A DNA stretch of 64,000 bases from CAYWEM01 sp964457225 (lineage in GTDB: Bacteria > Acidobacteriota > Aminicenantia > UBA2199). A program made the position numbers and the translations under genes. Shown here piece after piece: positions 51,480 through 60,617 of the stretch. A model generated the notes under the pieces. The model was given only the letters and a program-made list of their open reading frames with translations. It did no database searches and was not told the DNA's origin. Every line of letters begins with the position of its first letter. Position 1 is the first letter of the stretch. The stretch spans positions 1-64,000 of the forward strand of contig CAYWEM010000010.1 in assembly GCA_964457225.1 (NCBI GenBank), in the 5' to 3' direction.

Positions 51480-52439
51480 TCAACTTTTACAGCCGGCCGA
51501 GTCGATGTAAATCACTTCCCGCTGCAGGCGGATGCCGGTTTCAGCTTCGACCAGACCGACCGTTTCCGCTTCCCAGGCCAGCAGTTCAGAACTGCCCGCT
51601 CCTCCGAGGTTGACCAGGAAATTGGCATGCTTTTCAGCCAGGGACAGATTGCCCCGGGCCCGGCCCTTCAATCCGCATTCTTCGAGCAGGCATCCGGCCG
51701 ACCTGCCCGGCTGGTTGACCGGGTTCTTGAAATAGCACCCGGCCGTGGCCAGGGCATAGGAAGGGTGATTGAGCCGGCGGTAATCAAGGTATTTCCGGGT
51801 CAGACCCGCCGTTTCTTCAGGCGGGGCCGAATGACAGCTCAGTTTTACCGAGCTGATCAGCTCCGAGCCGTATTTGAAGCGCGAAGCACGGTAGGAAAAA
51901 GCGCAATCCCCCCGGCCGAGTTCACGGAATCCTTTTTCATCACAGATTTCAACAGCCTGCACCAGCTCGGCCATGGACGAGCCGAAAGCACCGGCATTGA
52001 CCGCGCAGGCCCCGCCCAGGGTACCGGGAATGCCGGCTAAAAATTCCAGGCCGCCGATACCGCGGCGCAGGCACCAGGCGGTCAGTTCGGCGATGCGCGT
52101 GCCTGATTGCACCCTGAGCGTGCCTGGTTCGAGCAGTTCGATGCCGCTGGTCCGATCAAGCAATACCGCCGCCTGCACCGGGCCGTCGCTGAAAAACACG
52201 TTGGAGCCTCCGCCGAGGATCACCAGCGGTATTTCCAAAGCAGCCGCCCGGGACAAGACTTCGGGCCAGATCGACCGCTCCTGAATTTCCGCCAGCAGTC
52301 CCGCCCGGCCGCCGATGCGCAGGGTCAGGAAAGGGGCAAGTTCGGCGTCGGTCCAGCAGACCAGGCCGAGTTCGGCGAATTGCCCGGCCAGTACGGCCAT
52401 GCGTTCTTCAGGCAGCAAGCTCAATCGGCATCCCGGCAT
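51480..52439 (-). CDS. murB: UDP-N-acetylenolpyruvoylglucosamine reductase
   Basis: 319 residues. FAD/NADPH enzyme making UDP-N-acetylmuramate for peptidoglycan. FAD domain: TLRIGGRAGLLAEIQ, VILGGGSNVFFSD, GLEFLAGIPGTLGGACAVNAG; SYRASRFKYG identifies the type that keeps the Tyr loop. The catalytic Ser region reads AGCYFKNP, with Cys instead of Ser. The start at 52439 overlaps the upstream lipoprotein gene by 19 bases; internal starts (TTG or Met14) are possible. It stands outside the dcw cluster, where it is normally found. Confidence 0.93.
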   Translation of the reverse strand: MPGCRLSLLPEERMAVLAGQFAELGLVCWTDAELAPFLTLRIGGRAGLLAEIQERSIWPEVLSRAAALEIPLVILGGGSNVFFSDGPVQAAVLLDRTSGIELLEPGTLRVQSGTRIAELTAWCLRRGIGGLEFLAGIPGTLGGACAVNAGAFGSSMAELVQAVEICDEKGFRELGRGDCAFSYRASRFKYGSELISSVKLSCHSAPPEETAGLTRKYLDYRRLNHPSYALATAGCYFKNPVNQPGRSAGCLLEECGLKGRARGNLSLAEKHANFLVNLGGAGSSELLAWEAETVGLVEAETGIRLQREVIYIDSAGCKS

Positions 52440-53803
52440 TCTCTCTGCAGCCTGATCAGGTAATCCCGGGTCGGAGCCAGGGGATCGTGCACGGTGAAAG
52501 AGATTCTCCTTTCCAACCTGCGGTTGAGGGCTTCGACCTGCAGCAGGATTTCATAGCGGCCCGCTGACTGCGGGACGAAAGCCAGCACCGGGTTGTCCCA
52601 GGCTTCAAGTGTTCTTTCCAGAACAGTTTTCCCCGAGGCATCCACGATGCTCAGCTTGGTCCGGGGCTGAACCAGGTTGACATGGTTAAGCTCCAGGCGC
52701 AGACTGCGCCCGCTGAGTTTCAGATGCTGAGGTTCTATTTTAACCTGCAGTCCAATACTGTTGCCGACCTGCCATACTTCCCGCTGCTTTTCCTCGCCGA
52801 GGGCCAGCAGGAAAACCTTTCCGTCCAGCACCAGAGGACTCTGGTTGATTTCCAGGTCTATGTCCAGGTGTTGAATTTTCCTTTCTCCGGGCCTGGTGAA
52901 ATGAAGCCGCCCGTTCATGGTCAGGAAAACGAGGTTTTCCGACATGACCAGCGGACCGTACTGCAATTGGGAATTCAGGGGATGCCACCAGTCCAGGTTG
53001 CCGTTCTCCCGGAAATAGTAAACGTTGTTGTCCCGGCCGGGAAACACCAGATAGCCGGCAAAGAAGATCGGGCGGCCGGAGAGTCTTTCCGGCAGCAGGC
53101 GTCGCCATTCCTGTTTGCCGCTGCGCCAGTTAAGCTTGACCAGATACCTGGACTCGGCGCCGTAATATAGAGAATCCCCGTGCAGCAGGCCCGCTGAATC
53201 CGCCGGCAGAGGCAGTTGCCTTTCCCGGGTTATGCCGCTGCCTGATTCATGTACAATCAGTTTATCCCGGGTCAGGATAAGCATTTGAAATGAATTTCCA
53301 AGCACATCTACAACCGGGCCGGGCAAGGCGGCAATTTCCACTTCCTGCCGGCTGTCAAGCGGGATGAGCAGCAGCCTGTCTTCACGGCGGACAAGCAGCT
53401 TGTTTTCACTGCAGAAAAGAACTTCGGTTTTTGGCTCCAGGGAAAAGCCCTCGACTGTTTTCATGCTCTCAAGGTCGAAAAGCAGGTAATCGTCTTCAGC
53501 CCCGGTCGGCCCCAGCAACAGGAATTTGCCGTACTGGCGCAACGGCACCTCCGGGGTGAATATTTCCGGAAGAGTCACCAGCAATGCTTCCTTTTCCGGA
53601 GCCAGTCTCAGCATCTGCCCTGATTTGATCTGCACGAACAGGTGTTCGGCGGTGGCGGACAGCAGTCTCAAATCCACTCCGGGATTGATGGCGGCCACTT
53701 TGCTCAGTTCAAGATTCGGACTTATCTCCGGGACATTGAGGGCCGCCGTCCGGCAGGCTGAGAACAACATCGGCAGTAAGAGGAAAAGCAGTTTTACTTT
53801 CAT
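52421..53803 (-). CDS. PQQ-like beta-propeller lipoprotein
   Basis: 460 residues. Lipoprotein signal LLFLLLPMLFSACRT. An 8-bladed PQQ-like propeller is suggested by repeated strands such as LSATAEHLFVQIKSGQMLRL, RYLVKLNWRSGKQEWRRLLP, YFRENGNLDWWHPL and LVFLTMNGRLHFTRPG. A C-terminal Ig-like domain (PRTKLSIVDASGKTVLERTL, RYEILLQVEALNRR) follows. Possibly a surface or periplasmic scaffold, by analogy with BamB. Upstream partner of murB, with which it overlaps. The promoter leaves only a ~8-nt leader. Confidence 0.65.
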   Translation of the reverse strand: MKVKLLFLLLPMLFSACRTAALNVPEISPNLELSKVAAINPGVDLRLLSATAEHLFVQIKSGQMLRLAPEKEALLVTLPEIFTPEVPLRQYGKFLLLGPTGAEDDYLLFDLESMKTVEGFSLEPKTEVLFCSENKLLVRREDRLLLIPLDSRQEVEIAALPGPVVDVLGNSFQMLILTRDKLIVHESGSGITRERQLPLPADSAGLLHGDSLYYGAESRYLVKLNWRSGKQEWRRLLPERLSGRPIFFAGYLVFPGRDNNVYYFRENGNLDWWHPLNSQLQYGPLVMSENLVFLTMNGRLHFTRPGERKIQHLDIDLEINQSPLVLDGKVFLLALGEEKQREVWQVGNSIGLQVKIEPQHLKLSGRSLRLELNHVNLVQPRTKLSIVDASGKTVLERTLEAWDNPVLAFVPQSAGRYEILLQVEALNRRLERRISFTVHDPLAPTRDYLIRLQRECRDAD

Positions 53804-53817
53804 GTTTTTTTCAACTC

Positions 53818-53846
53818 ATTATAGTTAAGACAAGCCCAGGCGTCAA
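53818..53846 (-). promoter_or_regulatory. Promoter of the propeller lipoprotein / murB operon
   Basis: Minus strand TTGACG (53841-53846), 17-bp spacer, perfect TATAAT (53818-53823), 14 bases before the ATG at 53803; leader about 8 nt, no ribosome site. The -35 box is immediately adjacent to that of the divergent promoter at 53847. Confidence 0.7.
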
Positions 53847-53875
53847 TTGACTTGGCAGTACTTCTGACTTATCAT
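53847..53875 (+). promoter_or_regulatory. Promoter of the M28 peptidase gene
   Basis: TTGACT (53847-53852), 17-bp spacer, TATCAT (53870-53875), 13 bases before the ATG at 53889; leader about 6 nt, no ribosome site. Back-to-back with the divergent promoter at 53818. Confidence 0.65.
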
Positions 53876-53888
53876 TTTATTCTGCAAA

Positions 53889-55292
53889 ATGAGAAAAAAA
53901 CCACTGCCGGTCTTGTTGATGACACTTTTTTTAACCGTCGGCACAGCCAGCGGCAAGGAACCGGTTTCCTTTGACGGCGAATCCATAAAAGAGATAATCG
54001 CCCTGCTGGCTTCGGCCGAGTTCGAAGGTCGAAAAAGCGGGTCAAGAGGAGCCGCCAGGGCCGCTGAATACCTGGCCTCTGAATTGAAAAAAGCCGGCTT
54101 ACAGCCCGGAGGCCCTGATTCATCCTTCCGACAGGTTTTTAAACTCGAGTTCTTCCAGGTCCGCAAGGCCGGCTTATTCATCGACAATCGCCTGTCGACC
54201 GAAGCTTTTTCCATAGACCGCCATTTCACGCCGCTCAGGCAGTCAATTAAATGCCGGCTCAACAGCCCGGCTGTTTATGCCGGTCACGGCCTCAGGCTTC
54301 CGGGTTACGATGACTTCAAGCAGCTGGAAACAAAAGACCGTTTAATCCTGATTTCCTGGGACCTGCCGCCGTTTCTGGCCGGCCGCGTCAGTTCCGAACA
54401 GCGCCTGGCCGGGCTGGCCGAACTGAACCCGGCCGGATTGCTGGTATTCGCCCGGGAAAGTGACCCTTTTCTTGAAAAAGCCCGACCTGATCTTCCCTTC
54501 CCGGTTTTGTCCGTCGGCCGGGAAATCGCTGATTTCCTGTTGATGGCCAAGGGTAAATCCGTCAATGAAATGGAACAGAATATCAGGGAAAACCAGCTCC
54601 CCCTGCCCCTGGAACTGAATGCCCTGGTTTCCCTGGAACTCGACACGGATTACGATCCCCATCGGCATACCGAGAACCTGTTCGCCTCCATTCCGGGCTC
54701 AGACCCGCAGATCGGCGCCGAAATCATCATGGTCGGCGCCCATTACGACCACCTGGGCAAATCTCCTGATCAGGGCATCTATTACGGAGCAAATGACAAC
54801 GCTTCCGGCACTGCGGTTCTGCTCGAAGTACTGAAAAAGCTGGCCGGCCGCCGGCCGGGCCGCCGGACCATCATGGCCGCTTTCTGGAGCGCCGAGGAAA
54901 GCAACCTCCAGGGCACCAACAACTTTTTCAACGATCCCTTTATCGAAACCGCCTTGATCAAGGCCTACCTGAACCTGGACATGGTCGGGCAGGGAAAAAA
55001 CACGGTCAACCTGCTCTATGATCCGGCCCGGGAAAACAACTGGCGGGCCATCGCGGCCCAACTGCCGCCGGATGTCCTGTCCTGGATCAGAACCGGTGAT
55101 TACGCCGGGCAAAGCTCGGACCACCTGGTTTTCAGCAAGCGGGGCATACCATCTTTTCTTTTCGGATCCCCAAGACCGCCCTACAATTACCACACGGTTT
55201 TCGACCGGGTGGAATTGATCAATCCGATTTCTTTGGCCAGGACCGCGCTGGCCCTGTTTCATTGCCTGTCGGTGTTGGCTGAAATTCAATAA
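53889..55292 (+). CDS. Secreted M28 family zinc aminopeptidase
   Basis: 467 residues with a signal peptide (LPVLLMTLFLTVGTASG). A PA-type insert lies at ~130-230. The M28 catalytic domain ligands are visible: His/Asp in VGAHYDHLG, Asp in GANDNASGTA, Glu pair in WSAEESNLQGT, Asp in NLDMVGQG, and the last His in NYHTVFDRVELI. It would remove N-terminal residues from peptides outside the cytoplasm, complementing the S46 peptidase. The 3' end overlaps the convergent MEMO1-family gene by 7 bases. Confidence 0.93.
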   Translation: MRKKPLPVLLMTLFLTVGTASGKEPVSFDGESIKEIIALLASAEFEGRKSGSRGAARAAEYLASELKKAGLQPGGPDSSFRQVFKLEFFQVRKAGLFIDNRLSTEAFSIDRHFTPLRQSIKCRLNSPAVYAGHGLRLPGYDDFKQLETKDRLILISWDLPPFLAGRVSSEQRLAGLAELNPAGLLVFARESDPFLEKARPDLPFPVLSVGREIADFLLMAKGKSVNEMEQNIRENQLPLPLELNALVSLELDTDYDPHRHTENLFASIPGSDPQIGAEIIMVGAHYDHLGKSPDQGIYYGANDNASGTAVLLEVLKKLAGRRPGRRTIMAAFWSAEESNLQGTNNFFNDPFIETALIKAYLNLDMVGQGKNTVNLLYDPARENNWRAIAAQLPPDVLSWIRTGDYAGQSSDHLVFSKRGIPSFLFGSPRPPYNYHTVFDRVELINPISLARTALALFHCLSVLAEIQ

Positions 55293-56089
55293 ACCAGTAT
55301 GGAGGCGTAAGCCACGACTTCAGCGAAATCGCCGCTGACCTCTCCTGAATTGGTGTATTGTATGATTTCGGCCGAGCGAGCCCCGGTTGATTTCAGGGAT
55401 TGAAGCGTTAAAACCGCGGCCGGCATGCCGCACATGGAAATGCGATTATCCCGGACCACCGTGAACAGACCCATTGGATCGAGTTCCTCGATTTTTTCCA
55501 GGGCCAGTCGATCCAGTTCCGCCGCCTGCGTTGCCGGCAGGTAATGGCTGAAATCAGTAGAGGCGACCAGCAGCATTTTTCTTTCTTCGAGCAGTAAACG
55601 CCCCAGTTCGATTCCGGCCGCCAGGAGCAATTCGGCCTCAACCGAACTAACCGTTATAGGCAGGATTTTAACATCCGGCCGCAGGTACTGCAGGAAGGGC
55701 AATTGTACTTCCAGGGAATGCTCCAGCAGCGAGGCCTGCTTGTCGAGTTTGAACAGAGCCGAAGTCGCAGTCAGTCTTCGGGCCAGTTCGAGATCAACCG
55801 CTGTTTCCCCCAGCGGAGTACTCCAGTATTCATGAGCATCGACGGCCAAGGCCGCCCCCCGGCCGCGATGACTGATACCGATCAGAATAACAGTTTCAGT
55901 TATCTCCACGGCTTTGAAACCGGAAGCGGCACATTTACCGGAATAGACATAGCCGGCATGGGGCACGATCAATCCCGGGCAAGGGCGCGGCTCAACGCGG
56001 TCGGCCAGCATACTATCCAGCATTTCTCTCAGCGGCTTTTCCCGCCCCGGATAGAAGGAACCGGCCACGCCGGGTTGACGAATCATCAT
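55286..56089 (-). CDS. AmmeMemoRadiSam system protein B (MEMO1 family)
   Basis: 267 residues. MEMO1 fold related to class III extradiol dioxygenases: RQPGVAGSFYPG, LIVPHAGYVYSGKCAA, LIGISHRG, LLEHSLEVQLPFLQYL, ASTDFSHY and the Cys region SMCGMPAAVL. In many bacteria it is paired with an AMMECR1 protein and a radical SAM enzyme; neither is present here. It overlaps hutI by 4 bases and is the last gene of the ftsZ transcript. Biochemical role unsettled. Confidence 0.9.
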   Translation of the reverse strand: MMIRQPGVAGSFYPGREKPLREMLDSMLADRVEPRPCPGLIVPHAGYVYSGKCAASGFKAVEITETVILIGISHRGRGAALAVDAHEYWSTPLGETAVDLELARRLTATSALFKLDKQASLLEHSLEVQLPFLQYLRPDVKILPITVSSVEAELLLAAGIELGRLLLEERKMLLVASTDFSHYLPATQAAELDRLALEKIEELDPMGLFTVVRDNRISMCGMPAAVLTLQSLKSTGARSAEIIQYTNSGEVSGDFAEVVAYASILVY

Positions 56090-57381
56090 CCTGATCCGTT
56101 TTCAGTCCTGAATACCAGTTGCCTGTTCCTGACCACTGTTTCTCCCGATTTGATCACCGTATGCACGGGGTTGATGCCCAGGTGATAACCGAGGTAATTG
56201 TAATCCGGAACATCAAGCAGCAGCAGGTCCATTTTTTTCCCGGGAGCCAGTGAACCCACTTCCCGCTGTCGGCCGACGGCATAGGCGGCGTTGATGGTTA
56301 CGGCGTTAAGGGCTTCCTCAATGGTGAGGCCAAGCTGGAAAATTCCCAGGTGGAAGATAAACAGCTGGGAAGATATCATGGAACTGCCGGGGTTGAAATC
56401 AGTGCCCAGGGTGACTATCCCCCCGGATTCCACCATCCGCCGGGCCGGGGCGTATTTTCCCAGGCGCAGGAAAAACGAAACCCCTGGCAGCAGCAAGGCC
56501 GCAGTATTGGAACTGCAAAGCTCCGCCAGTTCGGCTTCACTGATGGCGATGAGGTGTTCCGCGGACCGGGCTCCGAGCCGGGCCGCCATGGAGGCGGCTC
56601 CATTGGAAGTGAACTCGTCGGCGTGAACCTTCAATTTGAAACCGGCCTGCCCGGCCTGTTCCAGGTAGTACTCCGAGTCCTCCAGCGAAAAGTAGCCGTC
56701 CTCGCAGAATATATCGACAAACTCCGCTAAACCGCGGCTCTTGACTTCAGGAAGCACTTCGCGGAGAAGAAAATCAAGGAAATGCCGCGGCCGCGACCGG
56801 TACTCCTCGGGAATCTCGTGAGCCCCCATGAAAGTCGGCACCAGGTCAACCGGGTGAATCGAGTCCAGGGCCTGGATTACTTCCAATTGCTTGATTTCAG
56901 TGTCCCGGTCGAGCCCGTAACCGCTTTTTGCTTCAAGGGTGGTGGTCCCCGACAACAAGATCTGATCAAGCCTGCGTTCACAAATGGCGGCCAGCTCAGG
57001 CGCCGCCGTTTCCCTGGTGCTGCGCACCGTACTCTTGATTCCGCCCCCGGCGGCGGCGATTTCCTGGTAGGAGACTCCCTGCAGCTTGCGCCGGAACTCC
57101 TCCTGCCTGGCCCCGGCGAAGGGCAGGTGTGAATGGGGATCGACCAAGCCCGGCAGGACCAGAAATTCAGCGGCATCAATAACCTGGGCCGATGAACTCA
57201 GCCGGCAATGCTTTGCAAAATCCGGGCCGCTGCCCATGAAGGAAATTGTCTCACCGCTGGCTCCCAGCCAGACTTCCCTGGAAAGACGCAGGCTGTTCAG
57301 TGCAGCCCCGCGAACCACATCGTCAGCAGCGGGATTTACCAGCTGAGCGATGTTTTTTACCAGCAGGTCGACCTCGATCAT
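56086..57381 (-). CDS. hutI: Imidazolonepropionase
   Basis: 431 residues. Third step of histidine degradation, opening imidazolone-5-propionate to formiminoglutamate. Amidohydrolase metal site: PGLVDPHSHLPFAG, KVHADEF, and HLIAIS with GTDFNPGSS at the end of the barrel; EAKSGYGL is also typical of HutI. Full length. Start and end overlap ftsZ and the MEMO1 gene by 4 bases each. No hutH, hutU or hutG is present here, so its coupling to division genes is odd. Confidence 0.93.
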   Translation of the reverse strand: MIEVDLLVKNIAQLVNPAADDVVRGAALNSLRLSREVWLGASGETISFMGSGPDFAKHCRLSSSAQVIDAAEFLVLPGLVDPHSHLPFAGARQEEFRRKLQGVSYQEIAAAGGGIKSTVRSTRETAAPELAAICERRLDQILLSGTTTLEAKSGYGLDRDTEIKQLEVIQALDSIHPVDLVPTFMGAHEIPEEYRSRPRHFLDFLLREVLPEVKSRGLAEFVDIFCEDGYFSLEDSEYYLEQAGQAGFKLKVHADEFTSNGAASMAARLGARSAEHLIAISEAELAELCSSNTAALLLPGVSFFLRLGKYAPARRMVESGGIVTLGTDFNPGSSMISSQLFIFHLGIFQLGLTIEEALNAVTINAAYAVGRQREVGSLAPGKKMDLLLLDVPDYNYLGYHLGINPVHTVIKSGETVVRNRQLVFRTENGSG

Positions 57382-58586
57382 TTCTTGCTCTCCACCCTTC
57401 TCAGGAAAGTCGGCTTGTCCAGGGGATCCTCGAAATCATCACAGCCGATGGATCCATTGGCGGCGAAAGAACCTTCATTTATGTAACCGGTTATGTCCAT
57501 CAGGGAAGGATTGCGCGAGCGGCTGAGGAATTTGTCTGGAGTGGCCTGGCGCAGAGGTTCCCGGGCCGGAGGGGTCGGCATGCGTTTAAAAGTACTTTCA
57601 TGGCTGTCCTTGTGCTGGTTGAATCCGGTGGCGATAACCGTCACCCTCAGGGTCTCTTCCATGGCATCATCGGTTATGACTCCGAATTTCACCGTGGCAT
57701 CGGGATGACAGCTGGCGGTAACGTGATTGGAAATGGTCTCTATTTCCGCCATGGTCAGGTTGTCGGCGGCGGTGATGTTGTAGAGAATTCCGGTGGCACC
57801 GGCGATTGACACGTTCTCCAGCAGGGGTGAGTGAATGGCCTTGAGAGCGGCTTCCTCGGCCCGGTTGGTGCCCTTGGCCTCACCGGTCCCCATCAGGGTC
57901 AGTCCCTTGCCGATCATGGTGGTGCGCACGTCGGCGAAATCGACGTTCTGATCTCCGGAGCTGTTGATCATGTCTGCTATGCCCCGCACGGCCTGGAGCA
58001 GGACCTCGTCCGCCTTCTTGTAAGCCTGCTTGAAGGTCAGGTTGCTGTCGCCCAGTTCCAGCAGTTTCTGGTTGGGGATGATTATCACCGCGTCAACGTT
58101 TTCCCGCAGTTTCCTGATTCCTTCTTCGGCCACCTGCATTCTTTTCTCGCGCTCGAAACTGAACGGCTTGCTGACCACGCCCACGGTCAGGATGCTCAGT
58201 TGCGAGGCCAGGCTGGCAATGACGTGCGACGCTCCGGTGCCGGTGCCGCCGCCCATCCCGGCCGTGATGAAGACCATGTTGGCCCCCTCGAGCTGGTCGA
58301 GCAGTACCTGGGTGTCTTCCAGGGCGGCCTGTTCACCGACATCGGGATTGGAACCGGCTCCAAGACCCCGGGTGATCTTTTCCCCGATCTGCACGGCCCG
58401 CCCTGGTTTCTTGATCTGGGCCAGATCCTGGTTGTCGGTGTTGACGGCGATGAACTCAACTCCCTTCAAATCTTCTTCGATCATGCGGTTGACCGCATTG
58501 CCGCCGGCCCCGCCGACCCCGACGACTTTAAGCACCGCCCCGCTTTTCTTTTCCTCGGCATAAAGAATCTTGATGTCGTCCGCCAT
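57378..58586 (-). CDS. ftsZ: Cell division protein FtsZ
   Basis: 402 residues from the ATG at 58586, fixed by AGGAGGGG overlapping the ftsA stop; ten extra codons upstream are unlikely. Tubulin-like GTPase forming the Z-ring. GTP loop GGGTGTGASHV, VGGAGGNAVNRM near the N-terminus, and the T7 synergy loop NVDFADVRTTM. The C-terminal peptide LDKPTFLRRV is the FtsA/ZipA-binding tail after a ~60-residue linker. Overlaps hutI by 4 bases downstream. Confidence 0.97.
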   Translation of the reverse strand: MADDIKILYAEEKKSGAVLKVVGVGGAGGNAVNRMIEEDLKGVEFIAVNTDNQDLAQIKKPGRAVQIGEKITRGLGAGSNPDVGEQAALEDTQVLLDQLEGANMVFITAGMGGGTGTGASHVIASLASQLSILTVGVVSKPFSFEREKRMQVAEEGIRKLRENVDAVIIIPNQKLLELGDSNLTFKQAYKKADEVLLQAVRGIADMINSSGDQNVDFADVRTTMIGKGLTLMGTGEAKGTNRAEEAALKAIHSPLLENVSIAGATGILYNITAADNLTMAEIETISNHVTASCHPDATVKFGVITDDAMEETLRVTVIATGFNQHKDSHESTFKRMPTPPAREPLRQATPDKFLSRSRNPSLMDITGYINEGSFAANGSIGCDDFEDPLDKPTFLRRVESKK

Positions 58587-58596
58587 GATTCCCCTC

Positions 58597-59820
58597 CTAA
58601 ACTCCAAAGAATTCAACCAGTCTCTGCCACGCGTTTTTCGGCTTGTTTCGCAGCAGGCCCTTTGTTTTCATATCCTGAAAACCGTATTTCAACAATCCCA
58701 CCCCGGTGGCGAAATCGGGTGCGCCTACCTTGTCGATCAAACCGCCCATTCCCAAAGGACGTCCCAGCCTGACCGGTCCGGAAAAAATATCATCGGCTAT
58801 TTCCAGCAGACCGTCAAGTGATGCCGTTCCTCCGCAAATGACCACCCCGGCGTTGATCGAATTGTGCAGGCGGGCGGCCTCGATGTTTTCCTTGACCATT
58901 TCAAAGATCTCCGCAGCCCTGGGTTTCAGCACGTTGTAGAGAATCGAAGTAGGTATCAGGCGCGGTTTTTTTCCACCTACGCTTGGCACCTCGATGGTCT
59001 CATCCTTGAGACCTGGATCAGTGGCGCAACCGTATCTTCTCTTGATCTTTTCTGCTTTCTCGATGGCCGTGCGAATTCCGATCGAAAGATCGTAGGTGAA
59101 ATTGTCACCCCCCACCGGGATGGTGGCGGTATAGAAAAGAGCTCCCCTTTCAAACACGGCTATGTCGGTAGTCCCGCCGCCGATATCGATGACCAGGACG
59201 CCAAGCTCTTTTTCATCGGCCAGCAACACGGCTTCCGCGCTGGCCAGGTGAGAAAGCACAGTGCCCAGCACGTTGATCTTGGCCTTTTTCAGGCAGGTCA
59301 GCAGGTTTTTCACCGCCGTGGACGAAGCAGTGACGATGTGAATATAGACCTCGAGATTGTTGCCGATCATGCCCAGCGGATTCTTGATCCCCTCCTGGGA
59401 ATCGACCCGGAAGTCCTGGGTGAGCACGTGCAGAATAGTCCTTTCATTCGGCAGCATGATGCCGCTGCCGTGAGTTACGGCTCTTTCCACGTCTTCCGTG
59501 CTTATCTCCCGGTTGCGGCCGGAAATGGCTATACTGCCCTTGGCGTTTATTCCCTGGAGATGACTGCCCGATATGTTGACGTAAGCGGAGTCGATCTCAA
59601 CCCCGGCGGTCAGTTCAGCTTCGCGGACCGCTTTGCGGATGTCCTCGACGGCCTTGTTCATGTCGACGATTGCGCCCCGCTTCAGCCCCTGGGACTCGAC
59701 AATCCCGTTGCCGATTATTTCAAGGCTCTCAACATCATCGTCGATTTTGACCTCGGCGATCAGGGCGCATATCTTCTTGGTTCCGATATCAATACCAACC
59801 AGATAATTGTTTTTAGTCAC
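58597..59820 (-). CDS. ftsA: Cell division protein FtsA
   Basis: 407 residues, actin-fold ATPase that tethers FtsZ to the membrane. Phosphate loop LVGIDIGTKKICALIAEV, SHS2/1C domain ~85-165, VIDIGGGTTDIAVFERG, VICGGTASLDGL. The C-terminus KNAWQRLVEFFGV is the amphipathic membrane-binding helix. Overlaps ftsQ by 4 bases. Confidence 0.96.
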   Translation of the reverse strand: MTKNNYLVGIDIGTKKICALIAEVKIDDDVESLEIIGNGIVESQGLKRGAIVDMNKAVEDIRKAVREAELTAGVEIDSAYVNISGSHLQGINAKGSIAISGRNREISTEDVERAVTHGSGIMLPNERTILHVLTQDFRVDSQEGIKNPLGMIGNNLEVYIHIVTASSTAVKNLLTCLKKAKINVLGTVLSHLASAEAVLLADEKELGVLVIDIGGGTTDIAVFERGALFYTATIPVGGDNFTYDLSIGIRTAIEKAEKIKRRYGCATDPGLKDETIEVPSVGGKKPRLIPTSILYNVLKPRAAEIFEMVKENIEAARLHNSINAGVVICGGTASLDGLLEIADDIFSGPVRLGRPLGMGGLIDKVGAPDFATGVGLLKYGFQDMKTKGLLRNKPKNAWQRLVEFFGV

Positions 59821-60617
59821 TTGGCGTCACCCCCTTCAAGCGGTTCAAAGTAAACCCGGTCGGACAGCCGTAAATCAGCATAACGAATTCCCTTGAAATA
59901 AAAAGGCAGTTTTTCCTTGATGCGCAGATAATCATCGATTTTATTCCAGGAGAAATCCTTGCCGAGATAAAGAAGCTCATCAAGAGTTTTCAGTTTCACG
60001 ACCAGTCCCAGGCCGGGGCGGAAGGAGACAAAAGAAATCCTGTCCCTTCGGCCGGCCAGTTCTTTTTTCAGGACGAACACCCTTTCCAGGTCCGCCCTAT
60101 CCGTATCCCTGACCTGGAGAAGATCCGGGTCAACTGCAGCTGAGCTGAAAAGTTCAACACCCTCTTCATCAAAAGACACCAGCCCGCCCTTCTCCCTGAG
60201 CTGGAAAAATGGTTGTCTAATCAGGAAAGTCAGCTCCAGGGCCGCCGGCAGATCGCGCCTGATAATCACGTCCTGAACCGTCTGCAGATCAGCAAGCTTA
60301 CGTCTCAGATCGGTCAGGTCGATCATGAATATATTGCCGCGGCAACCGGCCAGGATTTCCGCGATTCTTTCCTGTTCCATTTCAGGCTGATTCAGCAACC
60401 GGAATTCAGCCACCTGGAAAAGCTCCCAATCGGCGAAATGTCGCCCGGCCTGGTAAACCCCCAGGGCCAGCACCGAGATTATCAGCAAGGCAAGAAACAG
60501 GTGGGTCGCCCTGACCTGCAGACTGCGGATGGCCTTTTGCCTGCCGACGGTCCGATTGTTGCGCTTGCGGAAGAAATCGGTTTCCAGGCGCAGACTGGCT
60601 CCGCCGATCTCTTTCAT
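59817..60617 (-). CDS. ftsQ: Cell division protein FtsQ
   Basis: 266 residues, bitopic. Basic cytoplasmic N-terminus (RKRNNRTVGRQKAIRSLQ), one membrane helix (LFLALLIISVLALGVYQAG), a POTRA domain (~75-145: FQVAEFRLLNQPEMEQERI), and the FtsQ beta domain with LPAALELTFLIRQPFFQLRE. Links FtsA/FtsZ to the FtsL-FtsB-FtsW machinery. Overlaps both neighbours by 4 bases. Confidence 0.88.
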   Translation of the reverse strand: MKEIGGASLRLETDFFRKRNNRTVGRQKAIRSLQVRATHLFLALLIISVLALGVYQAGRHFADWELFQVAEFRLLNQPEMEQERIAEILAGCRGNIFMIDLTDLRRKLADLQTVQDVIIRRDLPAALELTFLIRQPFFQLREKGGLVSFDEEGVELFSSAAVDPDLLQVRDTDRADLERVFVLKKELAGRRDRISFVSFRPGLGLVVKLKTLDELLYLGKDFSWNKIDDYLRIKEKLPFYFKGIRYADLRLSDRVYFEPLEGGDAK

